Counted from the stretch's first letter, positions 12,194 to 24,779 are shown. The stretch: 64,000 nt of DNA from Prostheceraeus crozeri (GCA_907163375.1 CAJQUW010014367.1:1-64000), one strand, 5' to 3'. Notes: generated by a model not told the origin, from the letters alone. Translations and numbers: made by a program.

Positions 12194-13107
12194 GTGAGTT
12201 TATTATAAGTATCATTTATTAAACGAGTAATTGTATAGTGGTGTTAAGTCATACATGACTTCTAAGCCATTGACTCTTGACAGTCATCTTGTGAAGTTTC
12301 CTCCCTTAGGAAGAGTAAAGGTCGAAACGTTTGGGTGTTCTGTTTTTGTATTTTATTCGTTGATTTTGTTACTTTGTTTTCGGTCATTAAGCTTATCGAA
12401 AAGGAAGTGTTCTTATCAGTATTACAATACACTGAAAAGTGATAAATTTGTGATTTGTCATACTTCAAAACATCAAATTAATCATTTAACATAAAAAATA
12501 ATGTAACTTTCATAGAAATCAGATATAATTATGATAATATATGGCTATTATAATAACATCTGATTTCTGTGGTAACGATATATTTCTCGGCATTTTGTTT
12601 TATGTCTCTGTTAAAGATTACATCGACATTGTCATGGAAACTACAATTCTTCAATATTCTAGTATGATCAGCTGTCAAGAACTTCTGAGTCTCGAAATGT
12701 TTTTATGAGAATCTGATAGTCAGAATGCTAACAGAAAGAAATATGCTAGTAAAAAATGGCCTTACCATATGGATATAGTTGTTTTAGAATATTTTGTGTT
12801 ATTGTATATAATTTTTGTATAAGTAGCATTGTGATTAATTTAATGAGTTTTAAAAAATGTATATATATAACTATTACATCTGTCAGCATTTTTTGAGCTA
12901 AAGAAGATATTCACGCAAATCGATAGCGGTAATAAGCGAGTCACTGCGAAATCAAAACCGTTCGGTTGCGTGCCGCAGCCTCTACATTACGATTATACAA
13001 TTTTGTATATTAAATACATGTAAAGGACATCAATGAAGGATTCTTCTGCTCTTGTTAATTATTTACTACCAAATTACAACCATCTTCAAGTAGCCTAATG
13101 ATTTCAT

Positions 13108-13225
13108 TATGTCCAACTTAAACATAAATTCTCCGTTTGGGTTACTGCCTCGATAGACAGGACAGCAGATAGGCTAATATCATGTATGTCCAACTTAAAC
13201 ATAAATTCTCCGTTTGGGTTCCAGT
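13108..13225. repeat. Direct repeat, 78-bp spacing
   Basis: The block ATGTCCAACTTAAACATAAA plus the next fifteen or so bases (to GTTTGGGTT) occurs twice, 78 bases apart (about 13108 and 13186). The intervening parts are related (CTCGATAGACAGGACA versus CTCTATAAACAGGACA), so this is a two-copy tandem duplication. Confidence 0.6.
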
Positions 13226-13639
13226 CTCTATAAACAGGACATTGGATATTGTTAGATGTTAGAAACGGTGATGGCAAGTTCGAGCGCACATTACCAGTTA
13301 AGTGTAATAGCGCAACCTGATTGATTGATACTCTCCGGCAATCATTTTACTAGTCAATTGACCTCAAGTTTCATGATAATGTAAGAGATCCTTCTTGTAG
13401 TAATGAATAGACGTTTTTTAGCCTCATTTGAAATACATCCAGCCATTAGTAGCTTAGACCCTACAATGTGATAGAACACAGTTCGCGCGTATTTCAATAG
13501 TTGTTCGCAGCAGTGTCTGCAGCAGTGTCTCTACTTTTGTTTGACGGAGAAAGTTGACATCAAGACAGTGACAGCTATGCACAAGGACAAATAATTTGTT
13601 AGTATTCTATTTCGGATCTAGTTATAGGCCGGATTCTAG

Positions 13640-13712
13640 AGTCTTATCATTTGACAGGACTCCGACTCCAGCAAAAATGATAGGACTCCGGGACTCCGAC
13701 TCCGCATCCCTG
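13640..13712. mobile_element. hAT-type MITE, right part
   Basis: Ends GGACTCCGACTCCGCATCCCTG, the same terminus as the complete element at 34772-34944, and contains GACTCCGACTCCAGC upstream. The left terminus (CAGGGATGCGG) is missing, so this copy is truncated. It lies in what may be the intron of the TNP2-type transposase gene. Confidence 0.55.
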
Positions 13713-14207
13713 GTTAGAAGTGTCACCAATTCAGTAATATACACGACTTACGTACACAATGCGAAAAATTCCAAAAGTAAAGATTACACTATAGAAAGCT
13801 GAAACATATACACAACTGTGTGATCTTTATTGATACGAGCTGTGGTAAGTGAAGAAATCGCTTCGAAATTCTCTCTGATCTTTATTGCTTTCTTCAAGAT
13901 CGCAGCGAAAGCAGTATCTGTATGGATTGGCCCTAATAACAGAAATCAAGCACGTTAGATAAGTTCTATTCATCTCAGCAGACATCCATTAAAAGTATCT
14001 TAAAGGGAAGTTTACAGTTTTTAGTAACCATCTTCCTCATAGCATACAATTTTAGGGGTAGGAGGCGAATGTGCAACTGTAAACAAATTTAAATGTTCAA
14101 GTTAAAATAACGTAAAATTCAACTGGTCCTACTCCTAAAAGACCGGACGTTTTGCCTGCGACGCTTCAAATAAAGAACAGCAACTGAATGAACATTATCC
14201 TCTTGCA

Positions 14208-15859
14208 GAATCGTTATCAACTGATGAGGTAGAGGACGTGTCAAGCGAGGTCGTGATTCGATGATCTGCTGGATGCAACGCTCTCATATGGTGAGGTTTG
14301 TGATGATGAAGAAGAGTATAATACCACTGAAGAAATGGAGAAACCTGATGATTTAAAGAAGATGGATTTGAGTGAAGTTCTTCTGTTGTTCATGGTACTG
14401 TTCAACATTAGCAGAAGAGCCATGGATTTTCTTTTGGAAGAACTTAATTCTCGCGGCATGGATGTCCCTAGGTCGGTGTACTTATTGAAGAAGAGGTGCT
14501 CTCCTCAGTCATTCGACTTCGTGAACCAGATAAAAAACCAGATGATAAAAGAATCTAAATATCCTAAACCATTACCATTAGCCGTTTTCTGTGGTGTTGG
14601 CAAGCCCAAACTAGAAGCTTTAATTGAAAAATTTGTCAGTGAAGTTAAGAATTTAAAAAGTTGTGTGCAGAATATATGTGGTTATGACATCATTATTGGT
14701 GAAATAGTATTGTGATGCGCCCGCTAGAGCATACATTCAATGTATTTATGGGCACTCCGCCTCCCTTGGATGCGGATATTGTAGAATCGCAGGTCAAAAA
14801 GAATTCGGAATGATGTTTCCTTATTCAGGATACGAGATCCTTCAGAACTTCAGTCGCACGGACGAGGATTACGCAGTGATGTCAGAAAATAACCAGGTAG
14901 TGCTCTCCCCTGTTGCTACAATATGTTCTTTACGCAGTTCTTTCCTTCCCGAGTTTATGCACAGTGTGTGTTTAGGAGTTGTCCGTAAATTATGTGAGGC
15001 ATACTTTGTTGGTTTCAAGGGTTTGAAGTTGCCATGTAAGTTAAGTTTTAAAATGAAGGATGAAGTATCAGTGCACATTTTGTCTTTGCAGAAATATCTG
15101 CCATCTGAATTTTCAAGAAAGCTAAGACCTCTTAAAGAATTTCCGCATTATAAAGCTGTTGAATTTCGTATTTTAATTTTGTATCTAGGTCCCGTTATTT
15201 TGAAAAATGTACTACCATTTGAATTCTATTCTAATTTTCTGTTACTACATTATGCAATATATTGTTTCTGTTCCCCTACATATTGTCCCTTATTGTATTC
15301 CGAAGCAGAAGGGTGTATTGAAAGATTCAGTGAATCGGCAGAGACATTATTCTGTAGGCGACTACAAACCTATAATACTCATATCATACGGCATCTGCCG
15401 GAGTTCGTGAAAATGTATGGTTGCCTTGATCTTTGGTCATCATTTGTATATGAAAACTATCTCGGTCTCTTGAAACGGCGATTGAAGTGCACTAGTGGAA
15501 TGATGAAGCAAACTATTAATAATCTCAATATTATGACTCGTATTTTTTCTGAAGGGCAAAGTTTTAAATTTACGTACACATTCGACTTTCCTAATAACTG
15601 TGCTATATTGGAAGATCAAACCATTATCATTATCACAAGTGTAGCAGAAAATGGTTTCATAAGTGGATTTAAATTGTGTTTCTCTCACGATCTATATGAC
15701 TATCCTTATCTTTCAGTCAATTTGAATATTGGATTTTATCGACAAACGAACAGTCAAATACGCGATGTAAATCCCCTTGGCAAATGCATTGTGATACCAT
15801 ATCCCAAGGATTTTTTTCTCGTTGTACCTTTGGTCAATTCTGAGTGTTACGTCAATTAG
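14208..15859 (+). pseudogene. TNP2-like (CACTA/EnSpm-type) transposase, frameshifted
   Basis: Transposase of a large cut-and-paste DNA transposon, acting in the nucleus on the element ends. In order: an acidic linker (from a TCCTCTTGCAG acceptor at 14208), LPLAVFCGVGKPKLEALI with a following Val/Lys-rich segment (to 14715), CDAPARAYI...HSASLGCGYC (about 14711-14790), then from 14810 a 349-residue frame with PEFMHSVCLGVVRKL, FPHYKAVEFRILILYLGPVIL, HIIRHLPEFV and YENYLGLLKRRL. This succession matches TNP2-family transposases (KAxExRxxLLYxxPVL and H..HL..FV blocks). Two breaks are visible: a one-base shift just after 14706 separates VFCGVGKP from CDAPARAY, and another lies near 14255-14265. The copy is therefore inactive, though recently enough that every domain is legible. 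The partner gene at 17962 probably belongs to the same element. Confidence 0.72.
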
Positions 15860-16699
15860 TTATTTTTTTGACATCTGAGCTTCCATGAACGATTACTGTA
15901 TTATGTATAGAATTGTGAGCTGCATCGCTGACTTTCTGACATTCACGGCATGTAATTGACATAAAAGAAATTGATAAGCAATTGCTCTCCTTGAATTCTC
16001 AGACATGTACTCTTTTTATGAAACCTGAACAGTGACCGCAGAACGTCATTTGAGATGAGGGGGTCACAGAATTTTAGGGGAAGTATGACTAACAAAATTT
16101 TGTTGTTTTGTGAAGTGCCGCAGACTAAACCTTAAAAGTTTTAGGAGTATGCCTAGTAAAGGTATGATAGTTTCTTAAAACGCCATAGGCGACGAAATTT
16201 TCCGTATTTGAAGGATATGGCGAGTAAATGTTGATGCTTTTAACCCTCATCGGATCAGCAAAATCAGCCATCATACTAGGTCCACCTCTACATATGTAGT
16301 CATATTTTGTTTCGCTGTATTTTTTACTTCCATCAAAGGAAATACATGCTTTATTACTCATTTATGATCACTTTAATCAAATTATCTTATAAATGCATTT
16401 ATTCGAGTCTTTCCAATACCAAAAATATAATACAAATAGAGCAAACAAATTTTAAAAAATTGCGAAAAAATCCGGTTTTTGGAAATTTTGTTAAGTTGAA
16501 AACAAAATGATTCATTTTTCACGATAAGTCACACTAGTGCTCAGTTGATTACTCAAAGTAATTTTAAAAAGGCATTATTGTACCTCACTTGATATATAAC
16601 AACAAATTCAGTACTGTAAAATTGATACTAAAGATCTAACAAGTTTTAGATTAGAGCTGTACTACTTATAATGTACTACTGCTGACTGCTGAATACGAG
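15860..16699. other. No recognisable gene
   Basis: Between the transposase and the piggyBac fragment. Short ORFs only. Nothing recognised. Confidence 0.5.
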
Positions 16700-17260
16700 T
16701 ATACAAATAAAGTATGTGTGTTTTTTACAAGAAGGCTGGTCATCACCAACACGTTCTTATTGTTTGGAGAGATGCTCATGGTTCCACACATCGCGTATGT
16801 CATGGGCAGGGAAACCTTTAGCTGTTTTCATTTTGCTTGGGACGTCACGTCGCGGAGATATGATTGTCCCAGTAACGGTGAAGCCTTTCTACAAAAGATC
16901 CTCACACAAGGCTAAGGAAGTAAAATATCGATCAACGAAGACATTGCGATGAGATTGAGAACATGGCTGTGTCAAATTCATAAAAATTGACATTGCTAAA
17001 CCAGTAGCCCGCATCACATAACCAGAAGACCTTGACACCATATCTGGCAGGTTTCTGTGGCTTATATGCCCTACCAATCCACGGTAGGCATAGAGTTGTT
17101 CGTAGACAGTGATGGGAAGGGCATGTAATACCGTCGCAGAAGCTGTTATACAAGCGTACATCCAATTTGCCATCACTGGCCTGTTCATAAACATCCGGAT
17201 CCGGATTGTCACTACATGTAGTTCTAAGGCTTCAGCTTCCTCCTCTTCTGAATCACTCAT
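16700..17260 (-). pseudogene. piggyBac transposase fragment
   Basis: Read on the minus strand, one frame carries YKPQKPARYGVKVFWLCDAG (about 17080-17020), the piggyBac pattern KPxKYGIKxWxLCDA. The other frame carries NVFVDRYFTSLALCEDLL (about 16945-16890), the pattern (V)xDNFFTSxxLxxxL around a catalytic Asp. GFTVTGTI...RRDVPSKMK follows. The two blocks lie in different frames, so at least one frameshift and probably more stops are present. No TTAA-bounded ends were found for it. It sits between the two genes of the putative TNP2 element, as a secondary insertion. It is distinct from the piggyBac at 35421. Confidence 0.7.
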
Positions 17261-17961
17261 CTCATCGTCCTCATCTTCTGTGTCATGTTGTAGAGCTATG
17301 TAGTCGTTGAATTATCTCATCGAGCGTCGGTCGCATATTTCCCTATGATTTGAATAAACTGACCCGTGTCATCTCAGTGTACCATTTTCCTCATCACTCG
17401 TGCCACCAATCAATACTTGTCTGAATTTTCAGTTCCAATTCGGTCACTAACTTTTGTAAAGTGACGAAATGTTCAACTCTAGCATTGATACTAACTAATA
17501 TCCTATACACGTTGTTCAGTGTAAGGGAGAGGAAAAGACCGCAGACTTTTCACAGAATAGGTAAGAAACAGTTACTACGAGACTATGACGTAATAAGCTA
17601 ACTCTCCTCTGTGATGATTCAGGAATAGATTTTGGTCGGATTTGGAAAAAAATCTGGCTCCAGCCGGTTCTTGGGAAGGTGTCGAATCCGACCTGAATTC
17701 CGACCGGGTTTGAAATCCGGTGTACCCCTACTAATGATTCTGATTCTAAACAGCACAGTTCAAAAAGAAATATTGAGATCTGTGATACTCTTGGAAGCCG
17801 CAAACATGCTTCATGATTAATACCAATCATCAGTACGACAAACCCTATACTAATAATACTAGTAATGACTGCATTTTTTTGAGCTGAACAATATGTCATT
17901 TATTTTATGGAAAATATGACTTTATTGTCTTCATATAGTTTCGTACAATTTACTTTTCCAG
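17261..17961. other. No recognisable gene; possible upstream exon region
   Basis: Unannotated. The bases just before 17962 (TTTACTTTTCCAG) look like a 3' splice site, so an earlier exon of the gene at 17962 may lie in this interval or further upstream. I could not identify it. Confidence 0.4.
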
Positions 17962-20900
17962 ATGGTGAAATTTGAGGACATAGTTTCAGCTCTAATTTAT
18001 TTTCTAAAGGAAAAATCCGTGGCAATTTACCCCACTGACGAGTTATCGGGATGGAACGCCAAGATTTTTGAGGAACACATGAATGGTTCGAGAAAGCAAT
18101 TGTTAGTGGATGTTGAAGGTGAAATCACTAAAGTACTTTTGCTTCAAATAAGTACACAATCCTGGGATGATGTGCACGATGGAGATCAGCACGAGTTAGT
18201 CGATACAAGAACTTTCGTGTACGAAATGAAGCAACAAAAGATACATATGGAAGAAATCCGTCAACACATTCAGCCGCTTCGACCGAAATGCAGACAGAAG
18301 TTACCATCTAAGAGGGTGAGAAAAAATAGTGTAACAATCTCTAGACAAATTTCATAATGGTTCTAATGTACTTCGACCTATTGTAATTTTGAGCAATCGT
18401 GAATATCTTAGACAGGATAGGAGACTATCTCTGTCAATGTTTGTTCTAACATTATGGGCTATGCATGTATGATAAAGAAATTAAGTTGGATATCATAGTA
18501 GACTACACTCTAAACCAGCACCTCCTAAATCACACACTAAAGCAAGACACTATTCGTAACTAATAAAAAAATCCTAAAGCAAAGTGTTTTAGGAGGCTAG
18601 CGCACTAGGGTTATTGTTCTCTTTAGTATGTCAACATTCTATTTCACGCAACCTCCTAAAATTCTAGTGTGTCGCGCTTTAGGATGCAGGTTTCTTCGAT
18701 TTTAGGAGGTGCTGGTTTACAGTGTACATCAAACATTCGAAGCGCGAGTGAATGTACCGGACTGGATTTCATGTAACATTGATTGGACCATTGTCAAGCA
18801 ACTTTTTTGACTGCAGATAGATCCTCTCACTTAGATAAGTAGTCGCATTCAATCTACGCATAAATACCATGATAAACTTTAAGCAATTAATCTAGTGAAG
18901 CATATACTCGTACAGTAAGTGTTCAGGTTTATTAACACGCCATCGAGCGAAAATGTTACTCAATCCAAGAAAAATCATGTAATCAATCTAGCATATCTTG
19001 ATGAAATAGTAGTATATAAACGTAATCAAAGGCATGAATGTCACTAAAAGTCTTAAAAGATGGATGAGTGTGAGTATACAAGTAAGCTTACATGTAGTAC
19101 TAGGCCTATAATGTAGTTGCTAGATAAACTCATAATACATGGAATTTCGAACACACATTGTAGATCTTGACACGCTGAATCCAAATATCGATTATTAAGT
19201 GGTATATTTTCACATTCGATTTAAATCGACGCAACTCTAAATATCTTAAACCTTTATGACGTATGTTTTTCGCTTTCAATCCATTGTTGCCTGAAATATT
19301 CAGATGACACTAAATATTTGGGTATCATGATTTGTATTTCCGTTGATGTAATGAGGATTTCATTATATTTCAGGTTTTCCTCCCACAATCTGAAGATAGT
19401 GTATATGAGACTGACACCCCGTCCGTCTTCGATGCGGAATCTCGACCAATCTCCGATGGATCAAGATCGCCTATGAAGGAAGTTCCTCGACGTCCTTTAC
19501 TAATGCCACCCCCTATACCAAAGGATAAATGGCAGCCAAAATATACATCTTCTCCAAAGATAAGACATTTGTCAGGTGCACAATTACTATCGACAGCATC
19601 ACCAGTGTTTTCAGATGGAGACATATCCGACATCCAACTTCCCACCACCTCTGACCAACGGGGCTACAATCAACCTCCCAATGATGATGTGTCACTTCAG
19701 GTGCTGAGAAGGAAACTTGAGAAGTCTTTTGGACATTCCTTGGACAGTCCACAAGGTTCTGTTAACATGCAACTGCTAATTTATCGACAAAATGTCAAGA
19801 TTTTGTCAGAGATGGCATACTTGAGACAAAAATGCTCAATCACAACTACTGCAGTCAATCTACATCCTGAGGACATCTTAACACGGGAGGAACTTGGTCT
19901 TCCCCTCAACTCCGTCGATTCTTTCAGGTAAGAAAGATATCTTATATGATACTAGCCTATTTTTCTAACAATATATATCTATGTATGCAGGTGCAAGTGA
20001 TCTCATGCAGTGTGGCTTTGGATTTTGAGTTGTAATTTTCTGTTATTTGTTTATCGAGGTTTTAATACGTCATGTACTTTGAATTGAAAGTCAATTCAGA
20101 TCTGATGTATTTCTCTAGAACTAAACAATACATACAGGCCAAACCCGAAAATTTACCGTTAATAAAGTAGGACTAACGGCTACAGAAAACACTGTATTTA
20201 TACCATTGCATCTTTCGAAAATTATCTATCAGGGTGTATGCGGCCAGATAAAAGTCAGTAAATTTTGTGAGTCAAAAAGGTTAGATAAATCGGGCAAAAA
20301 TTATGAATAGTCTTGATAGGACGATCAGATAATGGTCAGATAAATTGCATAACGAAAAGTCGCAAACACCCTGCGTATGATTCAAATATCTCAAATTTTA
20401 ACTCTTCCATTCAATTAAGAACTTGAGTAATATTATGTTGTTATAGCTCCATACTTATAATTGTTGTAGGTAAGCCTATAACTAACTACATGTATATGTC
20501 TGCTATAATCTTTATTGCCACAATATTTGATCAAACTGAATCTGGAATGCAAACACTTACAATCAGTGCCGGTCCCTCCCCTGAATTGATGCGGTTAGCA
20601 TTATAAATGTTGCTCCTGAATGCTTTCCTGCATTATTATTAGTCGTTATATATGTGAACGATACTATGCATAAAAATACTTTGATGATACTTGAAATACG
20701 TTTAGATAAGTTTTGTTAATGCTGCAAAGTTACATGTTTCTAATTTACTTTCCAGAGATTTCTGCAAACGTGTGGCAGATCACTCGAATTTCAAAGATAA
20801 GTGCATCAAATTTTTTACGCGTTTGGATGGAAGAACAACAAAGGAAGCCGTCGGAAGATTTATAGACGAGCTGATGCCGTATGAAATTCAACGGCAATTC

Positions 20901-21113
20901 AATAGACTAGGACTGAAAAACCGGCATAAATTCAAGGACATTGAAGATATTCTGTTGAAGCCGGTTTTACTTACATTTCTGTCCACCAACCACAAAGACA
21001 TTGAAGATTGCATAGCAACTCATTTAACCAATTCATGTGACCGAGCAGGTGGGCGAAAGAAAAGGACTTTGGCAAACAATAACGTAGAACCGTTGAGTGA
21101 TGATGACAAATAA
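17962..21113 (+). CDS. Three-exon DUF4806-like, transposon-associated gene
   Basis: Exons 17962-18315, 19374-19927 and 20756-21113 (stop TAA at 21111) join in frame: AGG/GTGAG to TTTCAG/GTT is phase 0, and TTTCAG/GTAAG to TTTCCAG/AGA is phase 2. Together they give about 421 residues. Exon 1 encodes MVKFEDIVSALIYFLKEKSVAIYP..., exon 2 a Ser/Pro-rich linker and a helical segment (LQVLRRKLEKSFG, QLLIYRQNVKILSEMAYL), and exon 3 the conserved part DFCKRVADHSNFKDKCIKFF..LDGRTTKEAVGRFIDELM, QFNRLGLKNRHKFKDI, HLTNSCDRAGGRKKR. Exon 3 follows the DUF4806 pattern (L..LGG.T....V.R.L..L......FN..G...K..F). DUF4806 proteins are, as far as I know, of unknown biochemical role. The first ATG directly follows an AG, so a 5' exon may be missing. 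Three clean exons with consistent phases suggest an intact gene, carried by the same element as the transposase upstream or co-opted by the host. Confidence 0.6.
18506..18724. mobile_element. 219-bp CACT-terminated MITE with TA duplication
   Basis: Begins CACTCTAAACCAGCACCTCC and ends in the near-reverse complement (GGAGGTGCTGGTTTACAGTG). It is flanked on each side by TA (18504-18505, 18725-18726). Internal CCTCCTAAA/TTTAGGAGG words are repeated near the ends. It lies in intron 1 of the DUF4806-like gene. The terminus CACT(C/G)TAAA is shared with the larger element at 24780-25833. Confidence 0.8.
20230..20373. mobile_element. 144-bp hAT-like MITE
   Basis: Begins CAGGGTGTATGCG and ends CGCAAACACCCTG, a 13-bp TIR with one mismatch. 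Several (C/G)AGATAAA words lie inside. The 8 bases on either side (TTATCTAT/CGTATGAT) do not match well, so the target duplication has decayed. It is located in intron 2 of the DUF4806-like gene. Confidence 0.6.
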
Positions 21114-22239
21114 TATGAACTTAAGTGAGTATTTTAGTGTTTTTTACCAATCATAGATTCTAATAAACTATCTGAAACGAAAGCAGTAGATCTACCTGCT
21201 ATTATAGTCCAAATTTCCCACAATCCTTCTTAATGTCACGTACTTTCACCTATTTAATCGGATGTAAGCTGATGTTATCTTACAAGTGTTCACGTGTACT
21301 TACAGGAAATATGCAGTGTATATCGTTGCGATAATGATAAGTATGATAATGATGATGCGATAATGATAAGATCTGTCACATTGTATCATTTGTTGAAATC
21401 AATTCACAGGTAAAATTGGCTCTATGTCGTATATAAAATAATGTAAGAGCAGCCAGGTTTATCAATTATCATTATCACATTCTTTGCTGCTTAAGAAAAA
21501 TACGGTATATCATATCATCCTTCTCCTCATACAGCGCTTTCAGAGTCTGTAGAAAAAAAAAGATTTGCTCTTACAGCCGTTTTATTGAGAAGATTTTCGG
21601 TGTTTATGAAAAGTTATATACAGCTTAAACCTCGAAATCTTATGTATATACGAATTGTTGAAGCCGTCACACAAGCACTATATAATCGTCTTTCATGCAA
21701 TGATTTACATGAATGGACGTTGAATCATTAAAATTCTTTGGAAATTAATACAATTTATGCTTGTGAAGTAGGCCTACTTCATTTACAGATCATTGCATAA
21801 TTGATACTGCATACATAAATTTATATGATATTGTATAAATGTGTGGAGTGAGACTTTACTGTTTAAAATCTTCTACCGCAATCCTTAGCTTAAATTCATT
21901 AGAATATTACATTTAAATGATCATAACATGCTCCATTTTTTACTGCTTCCGTTTCGGCTAATTAAATATGCTAGCTATAGTCGTACAAATACGATTAATT
22001 ATAGTTTAGGTTCTTTGTCTGCACCTTTTAGCTATCAATTTTTACTGATGATGTTTTTCAACGAATTTTTGCATATTTCTTGTATTATATTTCTCGTATT
22101 TGAATATATGAATACATGCATTGACAGTTCCTTGCTTTCTATTTCGTAGTTCCATTACGTGAACAGAAAAAATGCGAACATTCTACTTATTTGATTAGGC
22201 TGTCAGCAATACTTAATTTACTGTAACCATAACAAAATG
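21114..22239. other. No recognisable gene
   Basis: AT-rich 3' flank of the DUF4806-like gene. Around 21330-21370 a GATAATGAT-type simple repeat occurs. Nothing else recognised. Confidence 0.5.
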
Positions 22240-22400
22240 GGAAGTAAGTGGGGTACCGGTATCCCATATGGGCTGCAAGTGGGCTACCCATATGGGGAAC
22301 ATCTGGGAAGAAGGGGAACCAGTCCCAAATGATGCCCATATGGGCTCCCAGATTATGCCAATATGGGTCCCATATTGGCTTTACCAGTGGGTGTATCCTC
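22240..22400. repeat. CCCATATGGG palindrome cluster
   Basis: Contains CCCATATGGG three times (about 22263, 22287, 22337) plus CAATATGGG and CCCATATTGG variants, in a locally GC-rich patch within AT-rich DNA. It resembles the element at 10395-10830. No coding capacity: the ORFs here are by-products of the repeats. Confidence 0.5.
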
Positions 22401-22841
22401 AACGAAGATATCGGACAATACGCCAGAAGTTAGTAACTGTCATAGATATTCTTCTACTCATATCTTTAGTTTCCAATTATCTCACGAGTTTACAGTCATT
22501 ATATATCTTCCAACATGGTCGCTTATGTATAATGCTGCGTGGAATGTGTGCTTATGCTTCACATGTTCATCAACACATGGAGAATTTGCATCATTATAAT
22601 CAAGGCTGCAGAATAAAGCTTAACTTTTAAGCTACAAGCAAACTCCCAAATAAAGTGCATTATTTTTGCTCCAGATCTTTCACATTGCATGAAATTATAA
22701 CTCCTATTGTGAAGGAAAAAAATCACGTTTTCACCAACGGTGTCTGTGCCGATAACATTAAAAATGCGGAGCTAAAACAAGCCACTGGTGACAAAGGAAT
22801 GCTCAAAAATCCGCGGACAGGACTCGTACTACTACGATTGT

Positions 22842-23195
22842 TTTAATCGAAATAATATAATGAAATCAAGAGTTTTAGAACATCCATTGATGTGTCCATT
22901 CCTCGGCTGTGCATGGTAGTCAACGCAAAAATTATATCATAAAAATTCAAAATTTTCCATTTTTCAAGATCGTTTTATTCGAGATAATGATGAAATCAAC
23001 AGTTTTAGACCCACTCTATCGGTGTGTAGCTGCCTCAGGTGTGGAAGCGTTCAAAGTATAGGGCCCATCACAAAAAATCAAACTTTCAAAATTTTCCAAA
23101 ATTTTCCAATTTTACCAAAATTTTTCAATATTTTCCAAAATTTTGCATGGAAAATTTTGATTCAAAATTTTCCGGAAAATTTTCATCACTAGATG
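22842..23195. repeat. Degenerate ~125-bp tandem pair and AAAATTTT-rich tract
   Basis: Two diverged copies, starting near 22857 (ATGAAATCAAGAGTTTTAGA) and 22989 (ATGAAATCAACAGTTTTAGA), each end in CAAAATTTTCC-type sequence. The second runs into about 100 bases of self-complementary AAAATTTTCC/GGAAAATTTT words (23085-23188) that could form several alternative hairpins. Confidence 0.55.
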
Positions 23196-23277
23196 GGTAG
23201 GCTGCGTGATACTTTGTAATTCAACATCGAAGTTGGTTGTGTAATATGATGTCAGTTCTGATTGTTTCTAGTGAATG

Positions 23278-23406
23278 TCAAAAATCTTCAGAATCCCCAC
23301 AGAATCCCCATAGAAGCGCTATGGGAGCTGTGGGGATGGCCTCAAAGCCCATTCCCACCCCATACCCATGGGCATTCCCACAGAATTCCCATGCCCACGG
23401 CAACCC
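23278..23406 (-). mobile_element. Small hAT-like element (CAGGGTTGCC end)
   Basis: On the minus strand it starts CAGGGTTGCCGTGGGCATGG and continues with repeated GGGAAT, TGTGGGG and CCCATGGG words, ending around the ATTCTGTGGGG repeats near 23278. It is the same family as the fragment at 6974-7070. The adjacent bases at 23407-23425 (TACATCCCTACTCTATG) resemble a family-A TIR end, the same neighbour as at 6974. Confidence 0.45.
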
Positions 23407-23426
23407 TGTATACATCCCTACTCTAT

Positions 23427-24779
23427 GCGATGAACGGTGATCGGAACGAACGGCTTTTTTGCCTGATTGAACGGAATTGCAACTTAATTTTTACATGTAC
23501 TTATCGAGTGCATTTTGACACCCTAAATCATATGAAATAACATGTGACTAGTATTCAGAATTCACAAGAATAAGACACAATGCCAGAAGCAAAACAAGTT
23601 TGCAGCTTTAACTGAAAAATGCATTGTATGTCTTTATTTTCGAAATGACAGGCAAGCGAATTTTGCATTACTCGGAAATTTCAACGCTCGCCTTGTTACA
23701 CACATTTTCTTCATTCAACGCCCTGATTTATCAGGTAGATAATAAGAAATAACCAGTGAGGAAGAAATACTTTATTAAGCGGTAGTCACACATTCTTACA
23801 TCATACAAAAGTAGATAAGTAGGCCTACTCTACATTTGGGTTCAAATATACATGACACAAATAACTATACAGGCCTAGAGGACTTTAATGGTTATGAAAT
23901 TCATATCTGCAATACCTAGATTTACTTACAAGATTATAAATAGAAATTATCTTGATAAGATTTCATAGGATTTAAAACTATATATGACATTTTATAAACT
24001 GTACAAGTTCCAGATAGTATCTTATTTTGATGAAAGTTCGTTATCTACAATGCAGATTCAAGGCCGACTATAAGCATTCATAATAAATGAATATATAAGT
24101 AAGTAAGTAATTAAGTAAATTGTATATTTCGTAAATCATTGAAAATCAAGACATACACGTAAGATAGACACTGTTTGGGCACAGAATTTCATTGAAGAAA
24201 AGATAAGTAAATTCATAGTGCATTTATAATGTGAATTGACCGAATAAGCATTACCGAAAAAGAGATCTAAAAAACATGAACCGATAGCCGTATTGTTTGA
24301 CAGCATTATGCTCCTTGGAAAAAACGAGTTTCGTCGTCTGGATGAACAAATATAAATGAATGAATATACAAAATATACATGCATGTATAATAATTATCAT
24401 TGATTTAAAGCGCTTTTTCGAAAATATCAAGAAAATTTGAAAGTTTCCCGAACTTCGTATCTTTAATGTTAAAGTTTTAACCTAAAAGAAATTAATTATT
24501 TTTGGCACTACTATTGTACGAGTCACGGCATTACCTTGTCATGAGATTTCGAACAAGATGCCGGTTCTCGATTGTCTGTTTCATTTGCTTTCTATTGAGC
24601 ATTTTCACGACGTTCTTGAAGACTGGCGCATTCCCTACTGCTTTACTGCTTTACTCGATTCAATTCTGGTTTCTGCTGTATATCGGAAATTTCTCGTGAG
24701 CGGTGCAACGTTGGCAACAGAATTACTGCTTTTGAGGAACGTAGCACCATTGCTACATCAATAGTAAATCCCAGTAATA
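23427..24779. other. No recognisable gene
   Basis: AT-rich DNA with a short TAAG-type simple repeat near 24098-24118. Nothing recognised. Confidence 0.5.

Noticed and set aside
17516-17899. 127-codon minus-strand ORF next to the DUF4806-like gene
   Set aside because: No recognisable domain, and it overlaps the likely intron or acceptor region of the plus-strand gene.
22187-22433. Overlapping ORFs with repeated HMG/WDPYW-type residues
   Set aside because: They are translations of the CCCATATGGG palindrome repeat on both strands.
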